DNA from: Bog-532 sp963828445
GTDB lineage: Bacteria > Actinomycetota > Actinomycetes > Streptosporangiales > Streptosporangiaceae
Direction: 5' to 3'
DNA length: 64,000 nucleotides
NCBI GenBank assembly: GCA_963828445.1
Contig: CAWHFP010000008.1
Location: 496,001 to 560,000 of the forward strand
Made by a program: the position numbers and the translations under genes. A model generated the notes under the pieces. It searched no databases. It worked only from the letters and a program-made list of their open reading frames with translations, and was not told the origin of the DNA. Positions 1-8,920 of the stretch are shown in pieces. Numbering within the stretch: position 1 is the stretch's first letter; each line of letters starts with the position of its first letter.

Positions 1-141
1 GCGCGGGCTGGGCTCGCCCCAGGCCAGATAGGCGATGGAAGTGCCTTCCACGTCGACGCGGCGGGCTTCCGGTTCGGTGGCCAGGGCCTTGGTGAACCAC
101 TCGGGCGGGCCATCGGGCGGATCGGTGGCGGGGGACGTCAT
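1..141 (-). CDS. alpha/beta hydrolase, N-terminal part (runs off the window)
   Basis: The first 47 codons read on the minus strand from an ATG at 141. After a short Pro-rich leader, residues about 28-43 (VDVEGTSIAYLAWGE) match the strand that opens alpha/beta hydrolase-fold enzymes. The catalytic Ser, Asp and His lie beyond the window edge, so substrate and reaction cannot be judged. It starts 10 bp after the stop of the LLM oxidoreductase on the same strand and is probably the last visible gene of the operon that begins at 3995. Family call is from the N-terminal motif only. Confidence 0.6.
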   Translation of the reverse strand, partial: MTSPATDPPDGPPEWFTKALATEPEARRVDVEGTSIAYLAWGEPSPR

Positions 142-150
142 GGCCACACG

Positions 151-1167
151 TTACGGGGCGGCCGCGGCCAGGAGGTCGGCGGTGACCTGGCGGCTGCGCT
201 CCTCGGTCAGGCCGAAGCTGACCGGGTAGACGATCACGTGGTCGACGTGGCGGCCGAACTCGGCCAGCTTGGCCCGGACCTGCTCGGGGGTGCCGGCCGC
301 GGCCATGCTGTCGACCATGGCCTCGGGCACGGCGGCGGTCATGGCCGGAATGTCGCGGGCGGCGAAGGCGGCCCGGATCTTCTCCCCGGCCGCGCCGAAG
401 CCCGCCGCCTCGACCACCGTGCCGTAGGTGCGCGGGGCCGCGTAGAAGCCGAGCTGGGCGGCGGCCTCGCGGCGGGCCTGTTCCTCATCGTCGGAGACCG
501 AGCAGATGACCATGGCCGTGATCTCGACCCTCGCCGGGTCCCGGCCGGTCTTCTCGGCGCCGGCCGCGATGACCGGGCGGACCACCTCGTCGAAGTAGGC
601 CGGGGTGAACAGGGTGTGGCCGATGTAGCCGTCACCGACCCGGCCCGCGACCTCGATCATGCGCCGGTTGACCCCGGCGGTGAAGACCGGGATATCGGTG
701 CGGAGCGGGGCGCTCATCTCGGCGGTCGGGGTGATGTCCACGTGGTAGAAACGGCCGTCGTGCCGGACCGGGCCCTCGTGCAGCCGCCACAGCTGGCGCA
801 GCAGCGGGATCAGCTCTTCCATCCGGCTGGCGGGCCCGGACGGGTCGACGCCGTGCCAGTTGGACATCATCTTGGTCGTGCCGGTGCCCAGCCCGTAGAC
901 CAGCCGGCCGCCGGACAGCTCGTCCAGGCTGCGGGCCTCGGTGGCCAGCACCAGCGGGGTCCGGCCGACCCCGTAGGCGATGGCGCTGCCGATCCGGGAC
1001 CGGCCGGTGGACTGGGCCATGGCGGCCAGGGTGACGATCCCGGACCGGGTGTAGAACTCGGGACTCCAGGCGGTCTGGTAGCCGCGCCGCTCGGCTTCGG
1101 CGGCGACGGCGGCCGCGTCGGCGACGCCGCCGCGCAGGATGGCGAATCCACGGGTGGCGTCGGGCAC
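151..1167 (-). CDS. LLM-class (luciferase-like, probably F420-dependent) oxidoreductase
   Basis: A 338-aa protein with the luciferase-like monooxygenase TIM-barrel pattern: an early AEAERRGYQTAWSPEF segment (about 23-38), then DELSGGRLVYGLGTG (about 82-96), and VFTAGVNRRMIEVAGRVGDG (about 164-183). These are typical of actinobacterial F420-dependent flavin-like oxidoreductases; the cofactor is inferred from the subfamily, not from a proven residue. Start is GTG at 1167, 7 bp downstream of the acyl-CoA ligase stop, so the genes are likely co-transcribed. In this operon it could oxidise or reduce a CoA-linked or free intermediate of a degraded acid. The substrate is unknown. Confidence 0.85.
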   Translation of the reverse strand: MPDATRGFAILRGGVADAAAVAAEAERRGYQTAWSPEFYTRSGIVTLAAMAQSTGRSRIGSAIAYGVGRTPLVLATEARSLDELSGGRLVYGLGTGTTKMMSNWHGVDPSGPASRMEELIPLLRQLWRLHEGPVRHDGRFYHVDITPTAEMSAPLRTDIPVFTAGVNRRMIEVAGRVGDGYIGHTLFTPAYFDEVVRPVIAAGAEKTGRDPARVEITAMVICSVSDDEEQARREAAAQLGFYAAPRTYGTVVEAAGFGAAGEKIRAAFAARDIPAMTAAVPEAMVDSMAAAGTPEQVRAKLAEFGRHVDHVIVYPVSFGLTEERSRQVTADLLAAAAP

Positions 1168-1174
1168 GGGGCTC

Positions 1175-2764
1175 CTAGCTCTGGTAGTGGGTGGCGTGCT
1201 GGTCGCGGACCAGGTTCTTCTGGATCTTGCCGGTGCTGGTCTTGGGCAGCTCGTCGACCACGATGACCGCCTTGGGGGTCTTGAACCCGGCCAGTTGCTG
1301 GCGGACCCCGGCCAGGAGGGCGTCCGGGTCGATGGTCACGCCCGGCTTGGCCACCACCACGGCGGTGATGGCTTCGGTCCAGCGTTCGTGGGGCAGGCCG
1401 ACGACCACGGCTTCGGCCACGCCGGGCTCGGCCGCGTACACGGCCTTCTCCACCTCGATCGAGGCCACGTTCTCCCCGCCGGTCTTGATCACGTCCTTGT
1501 ACCGGTCGGCGAACCACAGGACGCCGTCGTCGCCCATCCGGCCGACGTCGCCGGAGTGGAACCAGCCGTGCGCGAAGGCGGCCCCGGTCGCTTCCGGGTT
1601 GTCCAGGTAGCCCTGCATGGTGGACGGGCCGCGGTAGACGATCTCGCCCAGCTCGCCGGGCGGGAGCAGGTTCCCGCCCGGGTCCATGATGCCGACCTGG
1701 ACGCCGGTGATCGGGGTCCCGACCGCGCCGATGTGGCTGAGCTGGTGCTCGGGCCGGAACAGGGTCGAGCACGGCGACATCTCGGTCTGGCCGAACAGCA
1801 GCGCGAAGTCGCAGTTGAAGCCGTCCAGGCAGGCCCGGATGAGCGCGTCGGGCATGGGGGCCATGGCGTAGACGGCCCGGCGCAGGGAGCTCAGGTCGCG
1901 GCCGGCGAAGCTCGGGTGCTCCAGGGCGGCCCGGTACATCATGGGCAGGCCGAAGGCCTGGGTGATCTGCTCGGTCTCGATCAGGTCCAGGAACGACCGG
2001 GGCTCGAAGCCACGCAGGACGTAGATGGTGGCGCCGACGAGCACCGCCGGCGTGCAGAACGCGTTCAGCTGGGCGGTGTGGAACATCGGCATCATGGCCG
2101 CGAACCGGTCGTCGGCCCGCCAGCCCGAATCCAGCGCGGCCGACATCGACTCCAGGTAGATGCCCAGGTGGGTGCCGACCACGCCCTTGGGGAAGGACGT
2201 GGTGCCGGAGGTGTACAGGTAGCTGATGGCGTCGCGGTCCTCGACCACGCACTCGGGCTCGCTGTCGGTGCCGCCCGACTCGGCCAGGGCCGCGAACGTG
2301 GTCCAGTGCCGGTCGGCCGGCTCCTGCTCGTAGGCGGCGCCCAGGCCAGGCAGGACGATGACCTCGGCCACGCCGGCCACCTTGGCGATGGCGTCGTGCA
2401 GGGGGTCGGCCAGCTGGGTCTCGACGGCCAGGCCGCGGGAGCGGGAGTGGTCGAGGACGTAGGCCACCTCGTCCGGGCGCCAGCCCAGGTTGATCGGGAC
2501 CGCGACCACGCCCAGCTTGGCGCAGGCGTAGTACAGGGCCAGGAACTCGGCGCTGTTGCCGGACGCGAGGCCCAGGGCGTCGCCGCGCTCGTAACCCAGC
2601 CCGGCCAGCCCGTGGGCGAGCCGGTTGACCAGGGCGTTGAATTCGGCGTAGGTCCAGCGCCGGTCGCCTTCGACCACGGCCGGGTGGTCCGGGCGGGCGG
2701 CGGCGCTGCGGGTCAGCGAGTCGCCGATGTTGACCCGCTGGATCAGGTTGCGCGCGAGGTCCAC
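1175..2764 (-). CDS. acyl-CoA synthetase (AMP-binding, ANL superfamily)
   Basis: A 529-aa adenylate-forming ligase that would activate a carboxylic acid to acyl-AMP and then acyl-CoA. The nucleotide-binding loop YTSGTTSFPKG is at about 184-194, the FADRYKDVIKTGGENVAS hinge and A8 region sits near 405-425, and the catalytic Lys motif TSTGKIQK is near the C-terminus, so the enzyme looks complete. Start is GTG at 2764 with an AGAGGAGG ribosome site just upstream. It lies 22 bp after the acyl-CoA dehydrogenase stop and just before the LLM gene. The chain length or aromatic nature of the substrate cannot be told from sequence. Confidence 0.93.
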   Translation of the reverse strand: MDLARNLIQRVNIGDSLTRSAAARPDHPAVVEGDRRWTYAEFNALVNRLAHGLAGLGYERGDALGLASGNSAEFLALYYACAKLGVVAVPINLGWRPDEVAYVLDHSRSRGLAVETQLADPLHDAIAKVAGVAEVIVLPGLGAAYEQEPADRHWTTFAALAESGGTDSEPECVVEDRDAISYLYTSGTTSFPKGVVGTHLGIYLESMSAALDSGWRADDRFAAMMPMFHTAQLNAFCTPAVLVGATIYVLRGFEPRSFLDLIETEQITQAFGLPMMYRAALEHPSFAGRDLSSLRRAVYAMAPMPDALIRACLDGFNCDFALLFGQTEMSPCSTLFRPEHQLSHIGAVGTPITGVQVGIMDPGGNLLPPGELGEIVYRGPSTMQGYLDNPEATGAAFAHGWFHSGDVGRMGDDGVLWFADRYKDVIKTGGENVASIEVEKAVYAAEPGVAEAVVVGLPHERWTEAITAVVVAKPGVTIDPDALLAGVRQQLAGFKTPKAVIVVDELPKTSTGKIQKNLVRDQHATHYQS

Positions 2765-2786
2765 GGCGCCTCCTCTGGTACGAGCT

Positions 2787-3995
2787 CTAGTACGAGCGCG
2801 GGAGGCCCAGGCTGTGCTGGGCCACGTAGTTCAGGATCATCTCGCGGTTGACCGGGGCGATGCGCAGCAACCGGGCCAGGCCCCAGTACGGGATCAGCCC
2901 GTACTCGGTGGCCACCCCGTTGCCGCCGTGGGTCTGGATGGCCGCGTCGCAGGCGGCCAGGGCGGCCTCGGCCGCCGCGTACTTGGCCATGTTCGACGCC
3001 TCGCCGGCGGGCTGGCCGTGATCGTGCTGCCAGGCGGCCTGCCGGGTCATCAGCGCGGCCAGCTCGGTCTCGATCTTGGCCTTGGCCAGCGGGTGCGAGA
3101 CGCCCTGCAGCGCACCCATGGGGGCCGACCAGATCTTCCGGTCGACCGAGTACCGGCTGGCCGTGGTGAGCACGTGCCGGGCGATGCCCACGCCGAGGGC
3201 GGCGCCGGTGATCCGCTCGGGGTTCAATCCGTGGAACACCTGGCGGAACCCGTCGCCCTCGGTGCCGACCAGGGCGTCCGCGGGCAGCCGGACCTGGTCG
3301 AAGTGCAGGGTGTACTGGCGCTCGGGCAGCATCAGGTCGACCGGGAGGATCTGCTTCCCGAACCCGGGGGCGTCGGTGGGCACGACGAACAGCGACAGCC
3401 GCGTCTTGCTGTTATCAGGCTCTGGTATTGCTTTGCTGTTATCAGAGGGGGTCTTGCTGTTATCAGGGCTGCTGGTTTCCAGGGTGCGGGCGACGACCAG
3501 GACGGCGTCAGCTTCTTCCACTCCGGAGATGTAGTACTTGGTGCCCGACAGCAGCCAGTCGTCACCGTCGCGGACCGCGGTGGTGGTGAGCTTGTGGGTG
3601 TTCGACCCGGCGTCGGGCTCGGTGATCGCGAACACGACCTTGGACGTGCCGTCGGCCAGCCCGGGCAGGTGGCGCTTCTTCTGCTCGTCGGTGCCGAACT
3701 CGGCGATCACCTCGGCCGAGATGGCCGACGACACCAGCAGCAGGAGCAGCGGCGTGCCCTGGGCGGCGATCTCCTCGCAGACGATCTCCAGCTCGACCAG
3801 GCCGCCGCCACCGCCGCCGTACTCCTCGGGGATGTTGACCCCCAGGAACCCGGCCTGGCCCAGGGCCAGCCACAGCTCCTGGCAGGGTTCGCGGCGGGCG
3901 GCGTGCTCGGTGTAATACCTGGGGCCGAAGTCCCCGGCGATCTCCGCGACCGCCGCGCGCAGGGCCCGGTGCTCGTCGGTCTCGGCAAAGTCCAC
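2787..3995 (-). CDS. acyl-CoA dehydrogenase with an extra DNSK-repeat insertion
   Basis: A 402-aa FAD-dependent acyl-CoA dehydrogenase, alpha,beta-desaturating a CoA thioester. The mid-domain signature VFAITEPDAGSNTHKLTT is at about 115-132, the FAD strand GTKYYISGVEEADAVLVVAR at about 146-165, and the C-terminal QTHGGNGVATEYGL region is intact. Between the strand ending TLET and the strand beginning LSLFVV lies a hydrophilic insert of about 20 residues carrying DNSK three times (nt 3406-3466). Most family members have only a short turn there. First gene of the minus-strand operon, starting GTG at 3995. A perfect palindrome separates it from the divergent TetR gene, which probably represses it. 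Confidence 0.92.
   Translation of the reverse strand: MDFAETDEHRALRAAVAEIAGDFGPRYYTEHAARREPCQELWLALGQAGFLGVNIPEEYGGGGGGLVELEIVCEEIAAQGTPLLLLLVSSAISAEVIAEFGTDEQKKRHLPGLADGTSKVVFAITEPDAGSNTHKLTTTAVRDGDDWLLSGTKYYISGVEEADAVLVVARTLETSSPDNSKTPSDNSKAIPEPDNSKTRLSLFVVPTDAPGFGKQILPVDLMLPERQYTLHFDQVRLPADALVGTEGDGFRQVFHGLNPERITGAALGVGIARHVLTTASRYSVDRKIWSAPMGALQGVSHPLAKAKIETELAALMTRQAAWQHDHGQPAGEASNMAKYAAAEAALAACDAAIQTHGGNGVATEYGLIPYWGLARLLRIAPVNREMILNYVAQHSLGLPRSY
3406..3466 (-). repeat. three in-frame copies of a 13-bp motif inside acyl-CoA dehydrogenase
   Basis: The plus-strand motif ttgctgttatcag occurs exactly at 3406-3418, 3433-3445 and 3454-3466. Start spacings are 27 and 21 bp, both multiples of three, so each copy is read on the minus strand as Asp-Asn-Ser-Lys. 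The motif is much more AT-rich than the surrounding gene. It looks like an inserted short interspersed element rather than ordinary coding drift. I saw no other copy in this window. Confidence 0.8.
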
Positions 3996-4020
3996 GATGA
4001 CTCCCGCGTGCGGCGCTGAT

Positions 4021-4040
4021 TAGTGAAGGCTCCTTCACTA
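4021..4040. promoter_or_regulatory. TetR-type operator, perfect 20-bp palindrome
   Basis: TAGTGAAGG and CCTTCACTA form perfect 9-bp arms around a central CT. The site lies in the 78-bp gap between the divergent starts at 3995 (acyl-CoA dehydrogenase) and 4074 (TetR regulator), where a TetR dimer would control both promoters. Confidence 0.75.
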
Positions 4041-4073
4041 GCGACTCTAACGGGAAGCTGCCAGACTGGCTAG

Positions 4074-4727
4074 ATGGCACCATCACGGCCGCGGGACCCG
4101 GCGCGGCAGCGGGTCCGGGACCCCGGCCGCAAGCAGCGGATCCTGACCGCGGCGGCCGAGCTCAGCGCCCGGCGCGGGTTCCACGCGATCTCGATGGCCG
4201 ACATCGGCGCCGAAGCCGGCATCGTCGGGTCCGGGATCTACCGGCACTTCGACAGCAAGACATCGATCCTGGTCGCCATGCTGGACCAGGTCATGGACCG
4301 CATCGCCTCGGGCGGCGCGCAGATCATCGCGGCCGGGGGCGACGACGATTTCGTGCTCTCGGAACTCGTGCGCGACCACGTGGCGACGGCCATCGAGGAC
4401 CGTGAGGTGCTGGCCGTCTACCACCGCGAGATCCACACCCTGCCCGAAGAGGACCGGCGCCGGCTCCGCCGCCGTCAGCGGCACTACATCGAGGACTGGG
4501 TCCACCTGCTGGCCCCGCTCCGGCGTGACCTGGCCGACGGCGAACTGCGGCTGGCCGTGCACGCGGCCATCGGGGCCATCCAGTCGACGTTGTTCTTTCA
4601 CAGCGGGCTGCCCCAGGATGACCTGGCCACCCGGCTGGAGGAGATGGCCCACGGGTGCCTCGGCATCGCGGTGGTGCCGGGCCGGCCCGCGGCCGGGGGT
4701 AGTGAACTGTCGTTGACTACCGCCTGA
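4074..4727 (+). CDS. TetR/AcrR-family transcriptional repressor
   Basis: A 217-aa protein with an N-terminal TetR helix-turn-helix (residues about 20-66). It opens GRKQRILTAAAELSARRGF, and the recognition helix is followed by GSGIYRHFDSKTSIL, the typical YRHFxSK signature. The C-terminal ligand-binding domain is helical and variable. It is divergent from the acyl-CoA catabolic operon with a palindromic operator between them. The likely inducer is therefore an acyl-CoA or free acid handled by that operon (inference). Start ATG at 4074. Confidence 0.92.
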   Translation: MAPSRPRDPARQRVRDPGRKQRILTAAAELSARRGFHAISMADIGAEAGIVGSGIYRHFDSKTSILVAMLDQVMDRIASGGAQIIAAGGDDDFVLSELVRDHVATAIEDREVLAVYHREIHTLPEEDRRRLRRRQRHYIEDWVHLLAPLRRDLADGELRLAVHAAIGAIQSTLFFHSGLPQDDLATRLEEMAHGCLGIAVVPGRPAAGGSELSLTTA

Positions 4728-4751
4728 GGGCACGGGGTCGGGGCGGCTGAG

Positions 4752-5297
4752 GTGCGGCGCATTCTGGTCACCGGGAGCACCGGGGCGGGCAAGACCACGC
4801 TGGCCCAGGCGGTGGCCGGACGGCTGAGGGTTCCGTTCCACGAGATGGACGCGCTGGCCCTGACCGGACCCGGCTGGGCCGAGAACCCGCGGCTGGCCGA
4901 GGACGTGGCCGCGATCAGCGCCGGGCCGGGCTGGGTGTTCGACTCCCTGGGGTACCCGCCGGTCAGGGACCTGCTGTGGGGCCGGGCGGACGGCGTCGTC
5001 TGGCTCGACTACCCCCGGCGGGTGGTGATGGCCCGGGTGCTGCGGCGCTCCATGGCGCGGACGCTGCGGCGGCGGCGCGTGTTCGGGGGCAACGTCGAGA
5101 CGGTGGGGCTGTGGTTCACGCGGGACCACCCGGCCTGGTGGGCCTGGTCCCAGTACGACGCCCGCCGGGCCGAGATCGCGGAACGGATCGATCGGTTCCG
5201 GCCGCCGGAGGTGGTGCGGCTCGGGAGTCCGCGGGCGGCGCGGGAGTGGCTGGCCGCGCTCACGCCGGAGCCCAGTGGCGAGCGGGCTCCGGGTTAG
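4752..5297 (+). CDS. P-loop NTPase, adenylate-kinase-like (topology-modulation/FlaR type)
   Basis: A 181-aa protein with a Walker A loop GSTGAGKTT at residues 8-16, followed by the substrate-binding segment VPFHEMDAL and a Walker B-like DGVVWLDYP (about 80-88). An Arg-rich stretch (RRSMARTLRRRR) and a WFTRDHPAWWAWSQY segment match small kinase-like proteins often annotated as topology modulation protein. It probably phosphorylates a small molecule; the substrate is unknown. GTG start at 4752, only 25 bp after the TetR gene. There is no obvious functional link. Confidence 0.75.
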   Translation: MRRILVTGSTGAGKTTLAQAVAGRLRVPFHEMDALALTGPGWAENPRLAEDVAAISAGPGWVFDSLGYPPVRDLLWGRADGVVWLDYPRRVVMARVLRRSMARTLRRRRVFGGNVETVGLWFTRDHPAWWAWSQYDARRAEIAERIDRFRPPEVVRLGSPRAAREWLAALTPEPSGERAPG

Positions 5298-5587
5298 ATC
5301 GAGTCCCAGTGGGGTGGGCGGTCCCCGTAGAGGCGTTCGTCATCACCGGGGTCCGGGCGCTCACCCCAGGCCGAATCCGTGTCCTCGGCACTCTGATCGG
5401 GCCGGCTGGGCCGCTGGGGCGTTTGGGGCCGTTGGGGCGGCTCGGCGTTGCCGTCCTGAGCCGGCTGTCTGGCGGTCGTGGGCCGCTCGTTATCTTGATC
5501 CGGGTCCAAGCCGATCGCCCTCCTTACTTCCTGCTCCGTACGGCCAGTTCCATGATGACAGGCAGAACCCTCGCGAGGGCTGCTCAT
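5294..5587 (-). CDS. small hydrophilic protein of unknown function
   Basis: A 97-aa frame on the minus strand starting ATG at 5587. It is rich in Pro, Gln, Asp and Arg, with no membrane segment, and is probably disordered through residues 30-75. The C-terminal tail DDERLYGDRPPHWDSI looks like a conserved motif rather than random translation. Its 3' end overlaps the P-loop NTPase stop by 4 bp in convergent orientation. Coding status is uncertain. Confidence 0.4.
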   Translation of the reverse strand: MSSPREGSACHHGTGRTEQEVRRAIGLDPDQDNERPTTARQPAQDGNAEPPQRPQTPQRPSRPDQSAEDTDSAWGERPDPGDDERLYGDRPPHWDSI

Positions 5588-5815
5588 GAGCCCGCACGCC
5601 TCGGGCCTGGTCGTCCGGCTGAGGGATCAGAGCCAGGTCTCGACCGCCACCGACCGGATCCAGCCGAACCCCTGCCGGGCGGCGTCCGCGAACTCCAGCC
5701 GGGCGGTCACCAGACCATCTTCTACCGGATGTATCAGAAGCGGCGCGGGCGCCTCCGTGAGTTAGGACGGTGACCCGGCCTGCGCATCGCGGGCGGGCTG
5801 TTTGACGGGAGGGCG

Positions 5816-6448
5816 ATGATGGCTGCTAGCGACGTGGAGGACCAGCCCTGGGAGGGGGGCGTGTCCGTACCGGTGCTTCCACCCCACGTTCCGCTGTTCG
5901 ACAGTGCGGCCGTTGTCGTGGCCCAGCAAACCGATGCCCAGGCCGGTGTCGCCGTCGCCTACAACCGGGGCATCTTCACCCGGCAGGCCTGGTCCACGGG
6001 CCATCCGGTGCCCGGGGTCATCGAGGTGCTGCCCCCGTCGGAGGTCCGCCAGGTCCGCGACCAGATCCGCGCGCAGCTGGGTGTCCGCGGGGACGGCCTG
6101 GATCACCTGCCGCTGCGGGCCTTCCTGACCGTGGCCGACGTCTACCTCAGCCCGGAGCCGTCCGCTCGCTACGCGGCGGCGGTCTTCGGGACCATCGCCG
6201 AACCGGCGCCGGGCCAGCTGGCAGGCACGGTGACCTATCCCGACGGCGTGGCCGGGACCGTGGTCGGCAGCGCCACCGGTGTGGCCGGAGAGTCACACCT
6301 GGGACTTCTCCCCCAGAATTTCCTGGCCCCGCTGCGGACCGGTGACGTCCGCTCGCTGGCCTTCCATCTGGAAAAAGCGCTGACCGCGGGCGACCTCGAT
6401 CCGCTGTGGCAGCACATGCTGGCCTTCGTGCAGCAGGCGGCCGCCTGA
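5816..6448 (+). CDS. hypothetical protein, no recognised domain
   Basis: A 210-aa protein without signal peptide or membrane helix, of mixed alpha/beta composition. It includes VPGVIEVLPPSEVRQVRDQI (about 66-85) and ends with a likely helix, LWQHMLAFVQQAAA. A GGGAGGG ribosome site lies so close to the ATG at 5816 that the second ATG at 5819 may be the real start. Codon use is typical of the genome. I do not recognise the family. It is convergent with the FtsX-type permease 25 bp downstream. Confidence 0.65.
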   Translation: MMAASDVEDQPWEGGVSVPVLPPHVPLFDSAAVVVAQQTDAQAGVAVAYNRGIFTRQAWSTGHPVPGVIEVLPPSEVRQVRDQIRAQLGVRGDGLDHLPLRAFLTVADVYLSPEPSARYAAAVFGTIAEPAPGQLAGTVTYPDGVAGTVVGSATGVAGESHLGLLPQNFLAPLRTGDVRSLAFHLEKALTAGDLDPLWQHMLAFVQQAAA

Positions 6449-6473
6449 CCGATCCTCCGGCCTGCGCCGCGGG

Positions 6474-8876
6474 TCATTCCTGGCGGAGGGTGGCGGCGGG
6501 GTGGACGCGCATCGCGGTGACGGCGGGGCCGATCGAGACGAGCACGGCCAGCACGATGGCGGCCGGGACGATCAGGGCCAGGAGCAGGCCCGGGGTCGAG
6601 ACGCCGGGGACCACGCCGAGCCGGCTGGCGAACAGGCGCCAGGCCAGCCAGGCCACCAGCCCGAGGGGAAGGCCGGCCAGCAGGGTCACCAGGGCCAGGG
6701 TGGTGGCCTGCCAGGCCACGGCCCGGCCCAGATCGGCCGGGGTGAAGCCCAGCGTCTTGAGCACGGCCACGTCGCGACGGCGGCGGCGGATGGACGTGGC
6801 CAGCAGGTGCCCCACGGTGAGCAGGGCCAGGACGGCCAGCACCGAGCCGAGGATGACCGGCAGCTCCTGGATCTGCCCGAAGTTGACCAGGTCGGTGGGG
6901 GTGGCCGGGGCCAGGGTGAAGAAGTTCCGGTCGGCCGCGATCAGCCGGCGGTTGAGACGGTCCTGGGCGGCGGGCCCGGCGCCGGGCCGGAAGGTCACCG
7001 CCATCACGTAGGGCAAGCGGGCCTGGCCGCCCGCCAGCCGGACCAGCCCCTGGCGGGTGACCATGACGCCGTCGCCGAGGTGGGCGCTGACGTCACCGGG
7101 GGGCAGGACCGCGGTCCCGACCATCCGGACCGGCACCAGGGGCGCGTCCGGGTGCTCGGCGTTGCCGGTCAGGGTGGCTCCGGGCCGGACACCGAGCTGG
7201 GCGGCCGTGCTGGCCCCGAACGCCACCTCGTCGGCTCCGGCCGGTTCCCGGCCGGACAGCATGGCGGCCCCGAAGGTCCCCTTGACCGGGGTGAACGCGA
7301 ACCCGAGCACGTCCCGGCCCCGGAACTGGAAGTCGACGCCGGTCTGGATGAAGGCGGCGGTGGCCACGTCCGGGTCGGCCCGCACCACGGGCCCGGCCGC
7401 GTGCTCGGCGCGGGGACCGTTGTTGTTCCAGATTTCGGTGTCCCAGGTGACGCCGTACAGCGGCGGGGACGCGAGCAGATGGCCGAGGCTGGCCCCGAAC
7501 ACCAGCGCGGCCACCATCGCGGTCAGCCCGACCACGGCGCCGCCGACGCTGGTGCGGACCGGCACGCTGGCCGGGCCGCGCCCGCGCTCCATGGCCATGC
7601 GCACCCCGGCCGTGAGCGTGACCGGGAACCCGGCCCGGGCACAGGTGTCGGCCACGACCGAACGCCGGGCCAGGGCGGGCTCGTCGCGGCCGCTCAGCGC
7701 GGCCGCCGCGGCCCGGGCCGTGCGCCAGGCCGGCCACAGCGTCAGCAGGACCACGACCGCGATCGTCCCGGCCAGGGCGGTGAGCAGGACCGGGATGTCG
7801 TAGGCGAAGCCCGGGGCCGGGTCGGCCGTGCGGGCCACCCCGATCGGGGTCAGCGGCGACAAGGCGATGGCCACGCCGACGGCCAGCACGGCCCCGGCGG
7901 CGCCGATGGCCGCGCCGCGCAGCACGGTCAGGCCGGCCAGCTGGCGCCGGGTCATGCCCAGCGCGTGCAGCACCGGGTAGCCGGTGGCGTCGAGGGCGAT
8001 CTGCCGGGCCAGCAGCTGCGCGAGGACCAGCACGGCCACCAGCGCCAGCAGCCCGGCCAGCAGCCACAGGCCGACCGCGACCAGGTGGATGGAGCGGTTG
8101 ACGTCGCGGGCCTGGTCGGCGAGTGGCTGCACGCCGACCTCCTGCTGGCCGCCGAGCGCCTGGAGCTGCTGCTCAGCCTGGGCGGTCTGGCCGGGGCGGA
8201 GCCGGATCAGGCTGAACTCGTAGCCCGCGGCCGAGGTCCGGTGGGCCTGGTAGAACGCCGGGGTCAGATAGAAATTCGGCTCGTTGTAGTAGCTGTTGCT
8301 GGGGTGCGGCGGGAACTGGCCGGGCGCGGCCACGATGCCCACCACGGTGAAGGCGGTCCAGATCGGGCGGCCGGTCAGGTCCGGGTCGCGCGGGTTGCCG
8401 TGGCGGGAGGCCACCAGCGGAATGCGGAGGCGCTGGCCGATCCAGGTGTGGGGCATGGTGAAGTCGGCGACGGCCTCGTCGGCCCGGGCCGGGTCGGGCA
8501 GGCGGCCCCGCAGCAGCTTGGGCCGGTTGAGACCAGTGCCGTAGGCGCGCCCGTCCGGCGAGGCGACGAGTACGTACCCGACGTCGGCGGCCGGCCCGTA
8601 CACCCGGAACGAGTCGGCCTCGGCCACCGGCGGCAGGGCGGCCACGGCGGCGGGATCCAGGGTGGCGGCGTCGGAGTTGGGCACGAAGTCTTCGACCAGG
8701 TACTGGGCCGCGTGGTTGGCGGTCACGAACCGCGCGTAGGCGTCGTCGGTACGCCGGGCCCCGGCCGCGGACGCGGTCACCACGCCGGCGAACACGCCGA
8801 TCAGCAGGGCCAGGCCCAGCCAGGCTCGCCAGCGCCGCCGGGCCTCGGCGCCCGCCCCCACCCAGATCGCGCTCAC
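6474..8876 (-). CDS. FtsX-type ABC transporter permease without an adjacent ATPase
   Basis: About 800 aa with the MacB/FtsX double-permease layout. There is an N-terminal helix (WLGLALLIGVFAGVVTASAA), a long extracytoplasmic MacB-like loop, a three-helix FtsX block (LLAGLLALVAVLVLAQLLAR onward), a second loop, and a second FtsX block ending in MRVHPAATLRQE. Such permeases work with a LolD/MacB-like ATPase on lipids, peptides or lipoproteins, or act mechanically; the substrate is unknown. No ATPase gene is adjacent. The frame is open further upstream to 8951, but I chose the GTG at 8876 because the protein then begins just before its first helix. Confidence 0.85.
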   Translation of the reverse strand: MSAIWVGAGAEARRRWRAWLGLALLIGVFAGVVTASAAGARRTDDAYARFVTANHAAQYLVEDFVPNSDAATLDPAAVAALPPVAEADSFRVYGPAADVGYVLVASPDGRAYGTGLNRPKLLRGRLPDPARADEAVADFTMPHTWIGQRLRIPLVASRHGNPRDPDLTGRPIWTAFTVVGIVAAPGQFPPHPSNSYYNEPNFYLTPAFYQAHRTSAAGYEFSLIRLRPGQTAQAEQQLQALGGQQEVGVQPLADQARDVNRSIHLVAVGLWLLAGLLALVAVLVLAQLLARQIALDATGYPVLHALGMTRRQLAGLTVLRGAAIGAAGAVLAVGVAIALSPLTPIGVARTADPAPGFAYDIPVLLTALAGTIAVVVLLTLWPAWRTARAAAAALSGRDEPALARRSVVADTCARAGFPVTLTAGVRMAMERGRGPASVPVRTSVGGAVVGLTAMVAALVFGASLGHLLASPPLYGVTWDTEIWNNNGPRAEHAAGPVVRADPDVATAAFIQTGVDFQFRGRDVLGFAFTPVKGTFGAAMLSGREPAGADEVAFGASTAAQLGVRPGATLTGNAEHPDAPLVPVRMVGTAVLPPGDVSAHLGDGVMVTRQGLVRLAGGQARLPYVMAVTFRPGAGPAAQDRLNRRLIAADRNFFTLAPATPTDLVNFGQIQELPVILGSVLAVLALLTVGHLLATSIRRRRRDVAVLKTLGFTPADLGRAVAWQATTLALVTLLAGLPLGLVAWLAWRLFASRLGVVPGVSTPGLLLALIVPAAIVLAVLVSIGPAVTAMRVHPAATLRQE

Positions 8877-8920
8877 GAGGCCATCAGACCGCGGGCCGGC
8901 CCGGGGCGGCAAGGATGCTC

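Noticed and set aside
5627..5710. Short minus-strand frame reading TARLEFADAARQGFGWIRSV
   Set aside because: The sequence looks protein-like, but only about 27 codons follow a GTG with no ribosome site. It may be a relic upstream of the small gene at 5587; not supported as a gene.
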